Shown piece by piece: positions 16,174 to 23,632 of a stretch of 27,215 nt of DNA. The notes under the pieces were generated by a model that had not been told where the DNA came from, ran no database searches, and worked only from the letters and a program-made list of their open reading frames with translations. The position numbers were made by a program, and so were the translations under genes. This stretch comes from an uncultured Christensenella sp. GTDB lineage: Bacteria; Bacillota; Clostridia; Christensenellales; UBA3700. The stretch covers positions 1-27,215 of the forward strand of contig CAJTPC010000018.1 in NCBI GenBank assembly GCA_910578245.1. The letters run 5' to 3'. Within the stretch, counting starts at the first letter, position 1. Every line of letters starts with the position of its first letter.

Positions 16174-16261
16174 GTAAGAAGAACTATTACCGTAATTGTA
16201 TTATTTGCAAAATTACAATGATTATTCATAGCAATTTTTGCAAGTTGTTCATAGAGTTGGA

Positions 16262-16963
16262 TTAGACTAATTTAGACATTTCTTTCTTTAGTTTGCTCAT
16301 CACCTTTTTTTCCAGTCTGGAAATATACGATTGCGATATGCCAAACATATCGGCAATTTCCTTTTGCGTCTTTTTAGGAGAACCTAAAATGCCGAAACGC
16401 AGCTTTATGATCTGTCTTTCCCTTGGCGGCAGCTTGTTAAAAGATTCTATTAATATTTCTCGCTCTACGTCATTCTCTATATCCTTATATATGACGTCGC
16501 TTTCTGTACCAAGCACATCGGAGAGAAGCAAAACGTTGCCTTCCCAATCTACGTTAAGAGGCTCGTCAAGAGAGAGTTCTTTGCGCGTCTTTATGACTTT
16601 CCTTAAGTGCATAAGTATCTCGTTTTCGATACATCTACTAGCGTAAGTCGCAAGTTTGATTTGTTTAGCGTCGTCAAAAGAATTGACGGCTTTGATTAAG
16701 CCTATCGTACCGACGGAGATCAAGTCCTCAATGTCCACGTTGGTATTTTCAAACTTCTTGGCAATATATACCACTAATCGCAAGTTGTGTTCAATTAGCA
16801 TACTTTTTGCCGTAGCATCCCCTTGCATATATCTGGATATCAAAGACTTTTCCTCTTCCGGATCAAGGGGCGCCGGCAATGCCTCTCCACCGCCGATAAA
16901 GTCAACTTGAGAATCGTTGATAGAAAAAATTTTGTTTATCCAATCTTTTAATTTTTGCCACAT
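16262..16963 (-). CDS. sigE: Sporulation sigma factor sigma-E (pro-form)
   Basis: A 233-residue early mother-cell sigma factor. The start at 16963 (MWQKLKDWINKIF) is chosen because a full GGAGGTGA SD lies 5 nt upstream; the frame remains open to 16993 but that would overlap spoIIGA. Residues 1-21 form an amphipathic pro-sequence, then QVDFIGGGEALPAPL matches the Bacillus processing site (EVYYIGGSEALPPPL), so cleavage by SpoIIGA is expected near residues 21-22; the pro-part is somewhat shorter than in Bacillus. Region 2 includes EDLISVGTIGLIKAVNSF and LATYASRCIENEILMHLR, and region 4 has KTQKEIADMFGISQSYISRLEK. It is cotranscribed with its protease gene. Confidence 0.97.
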   Translation of the reverse strand: MWQKLKDWINKIFSINDSQVDFIGGGEALPAPLDPEEEKSLISRYMQGDATAKSMLIEHNLRLVVYIAKKFENTNVDIEDLISVGTIGLIKAVNSFDDAKQIKLATYASRCIENEILMHLRKVIKTRKELSLDEPLNVDWEGNVLLLSDVLGTESDVIYKDIENDVEREILIESFNKLPPRERQIIKLRFGILGSPKKTQKEIADMFGISQSYISRLEKKVMSKLKKEMSKLV

Positions 16964-16980
16964 ATTCACCTCCGTATATC

Positions 16981-17754
16981 TTATAAATCGCAATGCAATA
17001 CAACCTTATACTGCCCTTGTATCTTTTCTGATATTCCTGCCATAACTCCGTAAATCTTATCGGTTTTGCTCTCTTCTTTTAGATAGTCAAGTGGAAAAAC
17101 TTTGATATTTTTCTTGCCTATTACGGTATCGATTTGAGCATAACTATCGAGAGATTTTAACCCATTTTGTCCATATAGTTGTATGGCTATGCTTTCATCG
17201 ATAATTATAGTAGGTTTGTTCTTGTAGTACAGTCTGTTGCCGCTGTCGTAATACGCTTTGCAAGTAATTTCTTTCCCGTTGGCAGAAATTATTACCGTAT
17301 CTTCATACCTAGACTTTCGTTTTGCTAAGATTACATGCTTATATATCAACTTTTGAGCGACGACCAAAGCCAAGCCTGCAATCGCTACAAAGAAAGGTAT
17401 TAGCGAATTTGAAAGGTCGTCCAGTTCATAAGAAAACAAACTCGACAGTCCGATTACGCAACCGCCTAGCGCAAAAGTCAAAGCGTAGTATATTGCGCCG
17501 CTGCAGAGATATTTTTTGAAACCGCACTTACCCATTACTATAGCAAGCATCGCAAGCGACAGTATAAACTTGAAAATAAATATGTTCAAGCCGTCATACA
17601 GAGGCAATAAAACCGCATATACAGTACCTAATGCCGATGATAGAAATACTGTCAACTTGTTGATTTTATGGCGCATAAATCTCAACGTCAAAACCAATAT
17701 CAACGCATTTATAAGCAGATTATTTAGTATAACGTATTCTATATATACTTGCAT
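16981..17754 (-). CDS. spoIIGA: Sporulation sigma-E processing protease SpoIIGA
   Basis: A 257-residue membrane aspartic protease that cleaves pro-sigma-E. About five membrane segments fill residues 1-140, followed by a cytoplasmic retropepsin-like domain with the catalytic motif YYDSGNRLYY (Asp170), equivalent to the DSGN of Bacillus SpoIIGA. It is shorter than the Bacillus protein (about 309 residues), mainly at the C-terminus. sigE follows 17 nt downstream, as in other endospore formers. No SD precedes the ATG at 17754; a TATAAT lies exactly 6 nt upstream, and a perfect Spo0A box sits at about -44 to -50. Spo0A-controlled, leaderless transcription is therefore likely. Confidence 0.95.
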   Translation of the reverse strand: MQVYIEYVILNNLLINALILVLTLRFMRHKINKLTVFLSSALGTVYAVLLPLYDGLNIFIFKFILSLAMLAIVMGKCGFKKYLCSGAIYYALTFALGGCVIGLSSLFSYELDDLSNSLIPFFVAIAGLALVVAQKLIYKHVILAKRKSRYEDTVIISANGKEITCKAYYDSGNRLYYKNKPTIIIDESIAIQLYGQNGLKSLDSYAQIDTVIGKKNIKVFPLDYLKEESKTDKIYGVMAGISEKIQGQYKVVLHCDL

Positions 17755-17760
17755 ATTCGC

Positions 17761-17804
17761 ATTATAGCTTAAGCAGAATAAAAAAAAGTTCCGTTCATGT
17801 CGAA
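17761..17804 (-). promoter_or_regulatory. spoIIGA promoter with Spo0A box
   Basis: The -10 TATAAT (17761-17766) lies 6 nt before the ATG. No good -35 exists at 17-18 nt (ACTTTT at 17). A perfect 0A box TGTCGAA is on the plus strand at 17798-17804, about -44 to -50 from the predicted start. This is the arrangement of an activator-dependent promoter and mirrors Spo0A control of spoIIG in Bacillus. Confidence 0.75.
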
Positions 17805-17815
17805 AGGAACTTTTT
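17780..17815 (-). terminator. Intrinsic terminator after ftsZ
   Basis: A 10-bp perfect stem AAAAAGTTCC/GGAACTTTTT (17783-17792 with 17806-17815) with a 13-nt loop, followed by a T-run on the minus strand; the flanks are also T-rich on the plus strand. The loop contains the Spo0A box of the next promoter. Confidence 0.9.
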
Positions 17816-17863
17816 ATTTATTAATTTGATTTATTTACGCCGAGATAAAGTCTACGTTTCAAA

Positions 17864-19126
17864 TCATCTATTTTCTCTCTTTCTGTTGAGAAATCTCTTC
17901 ATAAAACTCGGCGTTTCGTTGTTTACTCCGCCACCTTGAGTAGAATCGATTCTCGTCGGCTGTTGTTGAACAGGCGGTTGTTGATATTGAGGCTGTTGTA
18001 CAGGTCTTTGCTGTACTACTTGCGAAATAGGACCTTGTTGCTGTTGAACGGGTCTTGCTTGCGGATAGCTATGTTGCGCCATACCAATTCCCTGTTGTTG
18101 ATGTTGAGATTGCGGAGCAAATCCTCTTCTTGCGCCGGGAACGTTTTCTGCTTTGCAGCCTGCGGCAATTATAGTAACGATAACTTGTTGCTCTAATTTA
18201 TCGTCAACGTGATGTCCAAAAATGCACTCAACGTCTTTTGCAACAAGTTCGGCAATAAATATATTAGCTTCTTCAAGTTCGTTGTAAGTAATATCTTTTG
18301 AAGATTGAATACTTATTATCAAGCCGGTAGCTCCTGCAATATTAGTATTGAGAATATCCGTACTAGCGGCGGCCTTTACTGCCTTTATCATTCTGTCGGA
18401 CGTAGCCGGTCCTTCGCCCATACCCAAACCGATATGCGAATAACCCTTGCCTTTCATAATCTTCTTGATATCTGCAAAGTCAACGTTGATTTGACTTGGA
18501 ATATTTATAAGGTCGCTTATGCTTCTTACTGCGTTGGAGATAATTTTGTTGACTTTCTCATAAGCGCAAGGAAGCGTTATGCTCATATCGCCTTCGACCA
18601 TGCTTTGATTGGGAATTATGATGAGCGAATCAACAAATTTTTGCAATTTCTCAACTCCTTTTTCTGCAATAACCATCTTCTTGCCAAATTCTATACGAAG
18701 CGGTTTAGTTACCGCAGATATGATTAGTACGTCCGGATTGATTTCTTTTGCAAGTTTTGCAATAACCGGAGATGCGCCGGTCCCCGTACCGCCGCCCATA
18801 CCTGCAACTATAAAGAGCAAATCTGTGTCGGCAAGCATATCGGTAAGTTCTTTTCTCGACTCTTCGGCTGCTTGTTCGCCCATTGCCGGATCTGCGCCTG
18901 CGCCCTGACCTTTTGTAGCTTTTTCTCCAATATTGATAGTGTGCAAATTGCCTTCAAGGCTTGAGCGTTCATCGTCTGTCAAAACGTTGTTGAATGCGTT
19001 GTCCAAGTGAGATTTATCGGTGTTGACCATATAAAATTCAACGCCCCTTAGTCCCATTTTAATCATACTAACAACGGTGTTAGTTCCGCATCCGCCTACA
19101 CCTACTACCTTAATTCTTGTTGTCAT
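17864..19126 (-). CDS. ftsZ: Cell division protein FtsZ
   Basis: A 420-residue tubulin-like GTPase that forms the Z-ring. The N-terminus IKVVGVGGCGTNTVVSMI reads CGT where the commonest form is GGS; the GTP signature loop GGGTGTG is at 111-117, and the synergy loop NVDFADI at 214-220. Residues about 170-205 (PNQSMVEGDMSITLPCAYEK) diverge from typical FtsZ. The C-terminal linker (339-390) is unusually rich in Gln and Pro, and the chain ends in a conserved-type tail (TPSFMKRFL, 404-412) plus basic residues. It starts 15 nt after ftsA, with an AGGAG about 10 nt upstream. A terminator follows. Confidence 0.98.
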   Translation of the reverse strand: MTTRIKVVGVGGCGTNTVVSMIKMGLRGVEFYMVNTDKSHLDNAFNNVLTDDERSSLEGNLHTINIGEKATKGQGAGADPAMGEQAAEESRKELTDMLADTDLLFIVAGMGGGTGTGASPVIAKLAKEINPDVLIISAVTKPLRIEFGKKMVIAEKGVEKLQKFVDSLIIIPNQSMVEGDMSITLPCAYEKVNKIISNAVRSISDLINIPSQINVDFADIKKIMKGKGYSHIGLGMGEGPATSDRMIKAVKAAASTDILNTNIAGATGLIISIQSSKDITYNELEEANIFIAELVAKDVECIFGHHVDDKLEQQVIVTIIAAGCKAENVPGARRGFAPQSQHQQQGIGMAQHSYPQARPVQQQQGPISQVVQQRPVQQPQYQQPPVQQQPTRIDSTQGGGVNNETPSFMKRFLNRKRENR

Positions 19127-19141
19127 TTCCGCATTTCTCCT

Positions 19142-20323
19142 TTAACCGAAAATTTTTTCTAACAAACTGTTTTTTCTATTCATTTTTTCCGCAACTTCCA
19201 TAGTCGCGAAAGCTGACGTCTGATAAGGCTTGTCCCAACCTGCAGTATTGCCTGTGAGTAAGCTAATCTCTCGTCCAAGCGCTCTTGCAAAGAATTGAGA
19301 AGCGCCTCTTATACAACTCAAACCGCCTCCCGTGAGATAAAACTCCGTCATTAGATTGATTGAGCCGACTTGACTTGCCGTATCTACCGTTGACGACGCC
19401 TCATCCTGCTCTTTTATTTGCGCCAAACATCCGTTGACAAAGTCAACAAGCGTCAATATCCTGTTGTGCAAAAAGGTGTTGACGTCTTTAGCTTTGCACT
19501 CGTATCTGCGAGAGCCGATTTGGTATCTGTATACGCTCTTGTCATCGCTTTCTATATTGAGAGTGATTTGCGAAAACAAACTTTGAGCCGTTTCGTATTC
19601 CACACCCATAGCGCTAGCCAGTCCGTCAATTAAAAAGCCGCTACCGAAAGACTTGTCCTTTTTGTACTTAATACCATCGCCCTTGATAAGCGCAAACGTC
19701 GTAGAAGCATAGCCCACGTCTATTAAGACAGCTCCTTTTACTCTTGCGCTTTCGTCAATAAGCTGTCCGCCCTCTGCCCATACCCCATCGACAAACTTTA
19801 CTTCTTTGAAGCCGATGTTGGTAACGATAGAGTATACAGTTTTAATAAACTCGTCTTTACCAAAGACGTAAGACATATTGGCGTAAATTTTTTGCGCCGT
19901 CTTGCCAATTGGATTTATAGTACTCAAGTTCCCGTCAAGCGTGTAATCCAACGCCGAAGAACACAACGCCGTATATCCTGTCGGCGCAATTCCCTCCGCT
20001 TTATTGTGAATTTGCGACAAGATGGACTGACTAACAGTTCTCTTTTTGCCGAGATCGCTTACAATACCGCTTATTTTGATTTGAGTAAACTCCGACGGCA
20101 CTGCCACAAATAACGTCCTTTGTCTGAAATTATAACCGCTTTGAGTAATTACTTCCGCGATATCGTCAGACAAAGTTTCTTCAGACACCCATTCTCCGTC
20201 GTAGTAGCCGGAATACTCTATCGACGCGTAGTTCTTGACAATAAAACTATTATCAACGGATCTTACGCCGACGACAAAAGAGAGTTTTCCCGAACCGAAA
20301 TCCAAAACAGCTACGTCTTTCAT
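19142..20323 (-). CDS. ftsA: Cell division protein FtsA-like (actin fold)
   Basis: A 393-residue actin-family protein that should anchor FtsZ to the membrane. Visible elements are phosphate 1 (VLDFGSGKLSF, 6-16), the inserted SHS2-like region (about 80-160), phosphate 2 (VLIDVGYASTTFALIKG, 199-215) and the adenosine loop (LTGGGLSCIRG, 330-340). It ends RKNSLLEKIFG, a short amphipathic helix suited to membrane targeting. The sequence is divergent, but its place directly before ftsZ supports FtsA over a PilM-type relative. A perfect consensus promoter lies 6 nt before the ATG and there is no SD, so the mRNA is probably leaderless. Confidence 0.93.
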   Translation of the reverse strand: MKDVAVLDFGSGKLSFVVGVRSVDNSFIVKNYASIEYSGYYDGEWVSEETLSDDIAEVITQSGYNFRQRTLFVAVPSEFTQIKISGIVSDLGKKRTVSQSILSQIHNKAEGIAPTGYTALCSSALDYTLDGNLSTINPIGKTAQKIYANMSYVFGKDEFIKTVYSIVTNIGFKEVKFVDGVWAEGGQLIDESARVKGAVLIDVGYASTTFALIKGDGIKYKKDKSFGSGFLIDGLASAMGVEYETAQSLFSQITLNIESDDKSVYRYQIGSRRYECKAKDVNTFLHNRILTLVDFVNGCLAQIKEQDEASSTVDTASQVGSINLMTEFYLTGGGLSCIRGASQFFARALGREISLLTGNTAGWDKPYQTSAFATMEVAEKMNRKNSLLEKIFG

Positions 20324-20329
20324 GTATTT

Positions 20330-20353
20330 ATTATAATATTATAATATTATAAT
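20330..20353. repeat. Three tandem copies of an 8-bp unit in the ftsA promoter
   Basis: ATTATAAT is repeated three times without interruption. The last minus-strand copy is the -10 itself; the others fill the spacer with further TATAAT hexamers. Confidence 0.85.
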
Positions 20354-20358
20354 GTCAA
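20330..20358 (-). promoter_or_regulatory. ftsAZ sigma-A promoter, predicted leaderless start
   Basis: A perfect consensus on the minus strand: -35 TTGACA (20353-20358), 17-nt spacer, -10 TATAAT (20330-20335), then 6 nt (AAATAC) to the ATG at 20323. The rest of the 20324-20458 gap is AT-rich with no clear terminator for ftsQ. Confidence 0.9.
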
Positions 20359-20458
20359 CACAGTATAATAAAGATTTGCATAAATAACGGTAAAAATTAA
20401 AAATTTTTGAACATTAGTTGATACAACGTATATATTTGTTGAATTTTGTTAAAAAATA

Positions 20459-21208
20459 TCAAAGAGTTTCTTTCCAATACCATCCGTGCTTATCGAGATA
20501 GATATATCCCTCGCTCTTGCCTTTTTCGCTTGCGCCCTCAAACTCGTTGGTTCCGATATAATAACCGTAACTTCCTATAACGCTCTCGTCTATATTTGAA
20601 GATATAGGCAACTGGAATATTACTCCCGTATTGCTCGTCAAATAAATATAGGAATTGTCCACCTCAACCTTTCTGTAAAAAGCGCTAAATCTCGCATTGA
20701 TAAAAGAACAAAGTTCCGCGCCTTTTATTAACTTGGCAAGAATTTGAGAATTCGGCAAGATACTTCCAATTTCTACGTTCTCCGCATTAACGCCAACAAG
20801 CTGAGTAAGCTGAGCGTCATAGCTATTTTGAATAGATATAATTTTAAGTTCTCTATCCAAAATTGCGTACTCTCCTGCGGAAAGCGCCATATAGAATACC
20901 GGCGTACGCTTGGTCACGTAAATATATACTCCGTTGGGAAAAGTACGCTCTATAGAAATCACTTTGAGCGTAGGCAAACTCTTTTCGATATTCTCGATTG
21001 CAATATCTTCGTCTATGGCAAAGATATTTTTGCCTTTCTTTATTCCGCTCAAAGCAATAATCTCGTCTTTTTCTTCTTGGGATAACACTGCAATATCAAT
21101 TGTGGTATTGACGTCGACTTTGCCTATAGAAAATACGCAATAAGCCATAACTGAAATCACGGCGATACCAACTATTATTCCCAGTATTAACCAAAGTCTT
21201 TTTCTCAT
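20459..21208 (-). CDS. ftsQ: Cell division protein FtsQ/DivIB
   Basis: A 249-residue bitopic membrane protein: a short basic cytoplasmic start (MRKR), one membrane segment (about 5-28), then an extracytoplasmic POTRA domain (about 33-100, with LSGIKKGKNIF and FPNGVYIYVTKRTPVFYM) and a beta domain containing YAILDRELKIIS and FRKVEV-like strands. It belongs to the FtsQ/DivIB-FtsL-FtsB complex that regulates septal peptidoglycan synthesis. Sequence is weakly conserved in this family, so the call rests on architecture, motifs and its place between murA and ftsA. One nucleotide separates it from the murA stop; AAAGGA serves as SD. Confidence 0.92.
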   Translation of the reverse strand: MRKRLWLILGIIVGIAVISVMAYCVFSIGKVDVNTTIDIAVLSQEEKDEIIALSGIKKGKNIFAIDEDIAIENIEKSLPTLKVISIERTFPNGVYIYVTKRTPVFYMALSAGEYAILDRELKIISIQNSYDAQLTQLVGVNAENVEIGSILPNSQILAKLIKGAELCSFINARFSAFYRKVEVDNSYIYLTSNTGVIFQLPISSNIDESVIGSYGYYIGTNEFEGASEKGKSEGYIYLDKHGWYWKETL

Positions 21209-21209
21209 C

Positions 21210-22460
21210 TCAAGTCCTTTTTATGTCTGCTCCCAGTTTTAGCAAGTCTACAGACATATCTTCATAACCTCTGTCAATATGATAAATGTCTTTGACAACG
21301 GTCTGACCGCCCGCGACAAGCCCCGCTAGTACCAACGAAGCTCCGCCTCTCAAGTCGCTTGCGCGAACCTCTCCGCCGATAAGCTGTTTGACGCCTCTAA
21401 CAACGGCAACTCTACCCTTAATAGTGATGTCCGCGCCCAACTTCTTGAGTTCGCTTGCAGTCTTGAATCTTGTTTCGAATATATTCTCCACAATTACGCT
21501 AGTTCCTCTTGACACAGTCTGCATCGCCATTATCTGCGATTGTAGGTCTGTAGGGAATCCGGGATAATACATGGTTTCGATACAATCAAGACTTTTTTGT
21601 CTTCCCTTGCTCTTAATTAGTATTCTATCATTTTTTATATGTACTTTGCAAGTAGTTTTTGATAATTTAGAAATAAGTGACGATATATGTTCGGGATTTA
21701 CGTTGTTAAGTTCTACGTTACCGCCGCACATAGCCGTTGCGATAAGGTAAGTACCCGCTACGATTCTGTCAGGTATGGGAGTATATTCTACTCCGTGAAG
21801 TTTGTCAACGCCTTCTACGACTATTACGCTACTGCCCGCTCCCTTTATCCTTGCGCCCATTGCATTGAGAAATCTCTGCAAATCCACGATTTCAGGTTCT
21901 TTTGCGCAGTTGCGAATTACGGTTTTGCCTTTTATGAACACGCTTGACATCATAAGGTTTTCCGTAGCTCCTACGCTTGGCAAGTCCAACACGACGTCGG
22001 CGCACTTTATATTTTGACAATTACAAAGTATGTATCCGCCTTGCTCCTGTATATCTATTCCCAATTCTTTCAAGCCTGCAATATGTATATCAATTGGACG
22101 CAATCCTATATCGCAACCGCCCGGATAAGCGACTTTTGCCTTTTTATTTCTCGATAAAAGCGAACCGAGCAAAAAAATTGACGAACGCAATTCCTTTGCA
22201 AGATATGCTGGTATCTCCCATCTATTGGCATTTGAGTTGTCAATAACAATATCTCTTGCATTGCGAATAATTTTGCTTCCTAATCCTTCAAGTATCTTTA
22301 TCATACTGTCAACGTCGCTAATATTAGGACAGTTGTGTAACACAGTTATTTCATCGGTCAAAATGCTTCCCGCCAGCAATGGCAATATACTGTTTTTCGC
22401 TCCTCGAATATCAACAGTTCCATCCAATGCGTGACCGCCATTTATTATGTATTCTTTCAT
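21210..22460 (-). CDS. murA: UDP-N-acetylglucosamine 1-carboxyvinyltransferase MurA
   Basis: A 416-residue enoylpyruvyl transferase performing the first committed step of peptidoglycan synthesis. From the start chosen here it has AKNS (21-24, with the catalytic Lys22), the active-site loop YPGGCDIGLRPID with Cys116 (the fosfomycin target), and YPGFPTDLQSQIMAM with the catalytic Asp. I start at 22460 (MKEYIINGG) because GGAG lies 6 nt upstream; an ATG at 22472 has no SD. It follows ftsW after 56 nt, where many Clostridia have murG, and is joined tightly to ftsQ. Confidence 0.97.
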   Translation of the reverse strand: MKEYIINGGHALDGTVDIRGAKNSILPLLAGSILTDEITVLHNCPNISDVDSMIKILEGLGSKIIRNARDIVIDNSNANRWEIPAYLAKELRSSIFLLGSLLSRNKKAKVAYPGGCDIGLRPIDIHIAGLKELGIDIQEQGGYILCNCQNIKCADVVLDLPSVGATENLMMSSVFIKGKTVIRNCAKEPEIVDLQRFLNAMGARIKGAGSSVIVVEGVDKLHGVEYTPIPDRIVAGTYLIATAMCGGNVELNNVNPEHISSLISKLSKTTCKVHIKNDRILIKSKGRQKSLDCIETMYYPGFPTDLQSQIMAMQTVSRGTSVIVENIFETRFKTASELKKLGADITIKGRVAVVRGVKQLIGGEVRASDLRGGASLVLAGLVAGGQTVVKDIYHIDRGYEDMSVDLLKLGADIKRT

Positions 22461-22516
22461 ATCTATCTCCATTAAGTAATAAGCATAGGCATATCAGATA
22501 CTGATACGCTATTTTC

Positions 22517-23632
22517 TCAATACATTTTATGATTGAGATAGCTCTTTTGTGATTTAGAAGCTATATTCTCAAGCAAGCCTATTCCCGCCATAAAACACAT
22601 TAGCGAAGTTCCGCCGTTGCTGACAAAAGGCAACGGTATGCCGGTAGGCGGAATACTGCCGGAAATTACTGCGACGTTGAGCAACGTTTGGACTGCTATA
22701 ACGGCAGTAATTCCAAGCGCAAGATAACTGTCGAAACGCGTATTGGCATTTTTAGCTATTTTCAGTCCTTGATAGGTGATAACTATAAATATGCAAAGTA
22801 TCGAAACTATCCCGACAAACCCAAGTTCTTCTCCCACGATGGAGAGAATAAAATCGCTCTCGGAAAAAGTCAAAAAAAGATATTTCTGACGAGAATTGAA
22901 AAGTCCCAATCCAAAAAGTCCGCCACTGCCAAGCGCGTAGTACGACTGTATGAGCTGATACCCCTCTCCTAGCGGAGACGCCCAAGGGTCGATAAAAGCC
23001 ATTAGCCTCTTTACTCTATACGGCTCCATGAGTATCAATGCAATAACTCCCACCACTACAGGTATTGCCATAACCAAAAAATGTTTGTAATCGCAACCTC
23101 CGACAAAAAGCATGATGAGTACGACTACGCCCACGCACATCGTCACCGACATGTTCGGCTCCAACATAATCAGCACGCACACTAGCGCCGTAGCAATAAG
23201 TATGGGTATCATACTTTTGAAAGTAATACTGCTCTTTTTTTCAAGACAACCTGCAATAAAAATTACTAAAGCAAATTTAGCTACGTCGGAAGGCTGCATA
23301 GTCGTGAAGCCAAGATTTATCCAACGTTTTGCTCCGTAATTCTCTACGCCGATTTTTGGCAGGAATACCAATGCCAACAACACAAGAGATAAAGCTAAGA
23401 TGATATAACGCCACTTTTTCAGCCATTCGGTCTTGATAAACTTAACGCCATACATAACTACTAGAGCGAATACCAGAGCTATCGCTTGCTTTTTTACGTA
23501 ATAAAAAGCGTCGCCAAACTGCCTCTCGGCAGAATAGCAACTTGCGCTGTATTGCATAACAAGTCCGAATAAAGCCAAAAATATTGCGCTAAAGACAAGC
23601 AATTTTCTATGTATTTTCCACTTATTCTCCAC
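22517..23632 (-). CDS. ftsW: Peptidoglycan glycosyltransferase FtsW (SEDS family)
   Basis: A 371-residue SEDS protein with about ten membrane segments. Family landmarks are GAKRWINLGFTTMQPSDVAKFA, the large extracytoplasmic loop around IDPWASPLGEGYQLIQSYYALGSGGLFG, then SESDFILSIVGEELGFVG and PFVSNGGTSLM near the end. FtsW polymerises lipid II at the septum with a class B penicillin-binding protein; SpoVE is the sporulation relative and cannot be excluded. The start is GTG at 23632, overlapping the murD stop by 11 nt, with a GGGAG SD 7 nt upstream. It looks translationally coupled to murD. Confidence 0.95.
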   Translation of the reverse strand: MENKWKIHRKLLVFSAIFLALFGLVMQYSASCYSAERQFGDAFYYVKKQAIALVFALVVMYGVKFIKTEWLKKWRYIILALSLVLLALVFLPKIGVENYGAKRWINLGFTTMQPSDVAKFALVIFIAGCLEKKSSITFKSMIPILIATALVCVLIMLEPNMSVTMCVGVVVLIMLFVGGCDYKHFLVMAIPVVVGVIALILMEPYRVKRLMAFIDPWASPLGEGYQLIQSYYALGSGGLFGLGLFNSRQKYLFLTFSESDFILSIVGEELGFVGIVSILCIFIVITYQGLKIAKNANTRFDSYLALGITAVIAVQTLLNVAVISGSIPPTGIPLPFVSNGGTSLMCFMAGIGLLENIASKSQKSYLNHKMY

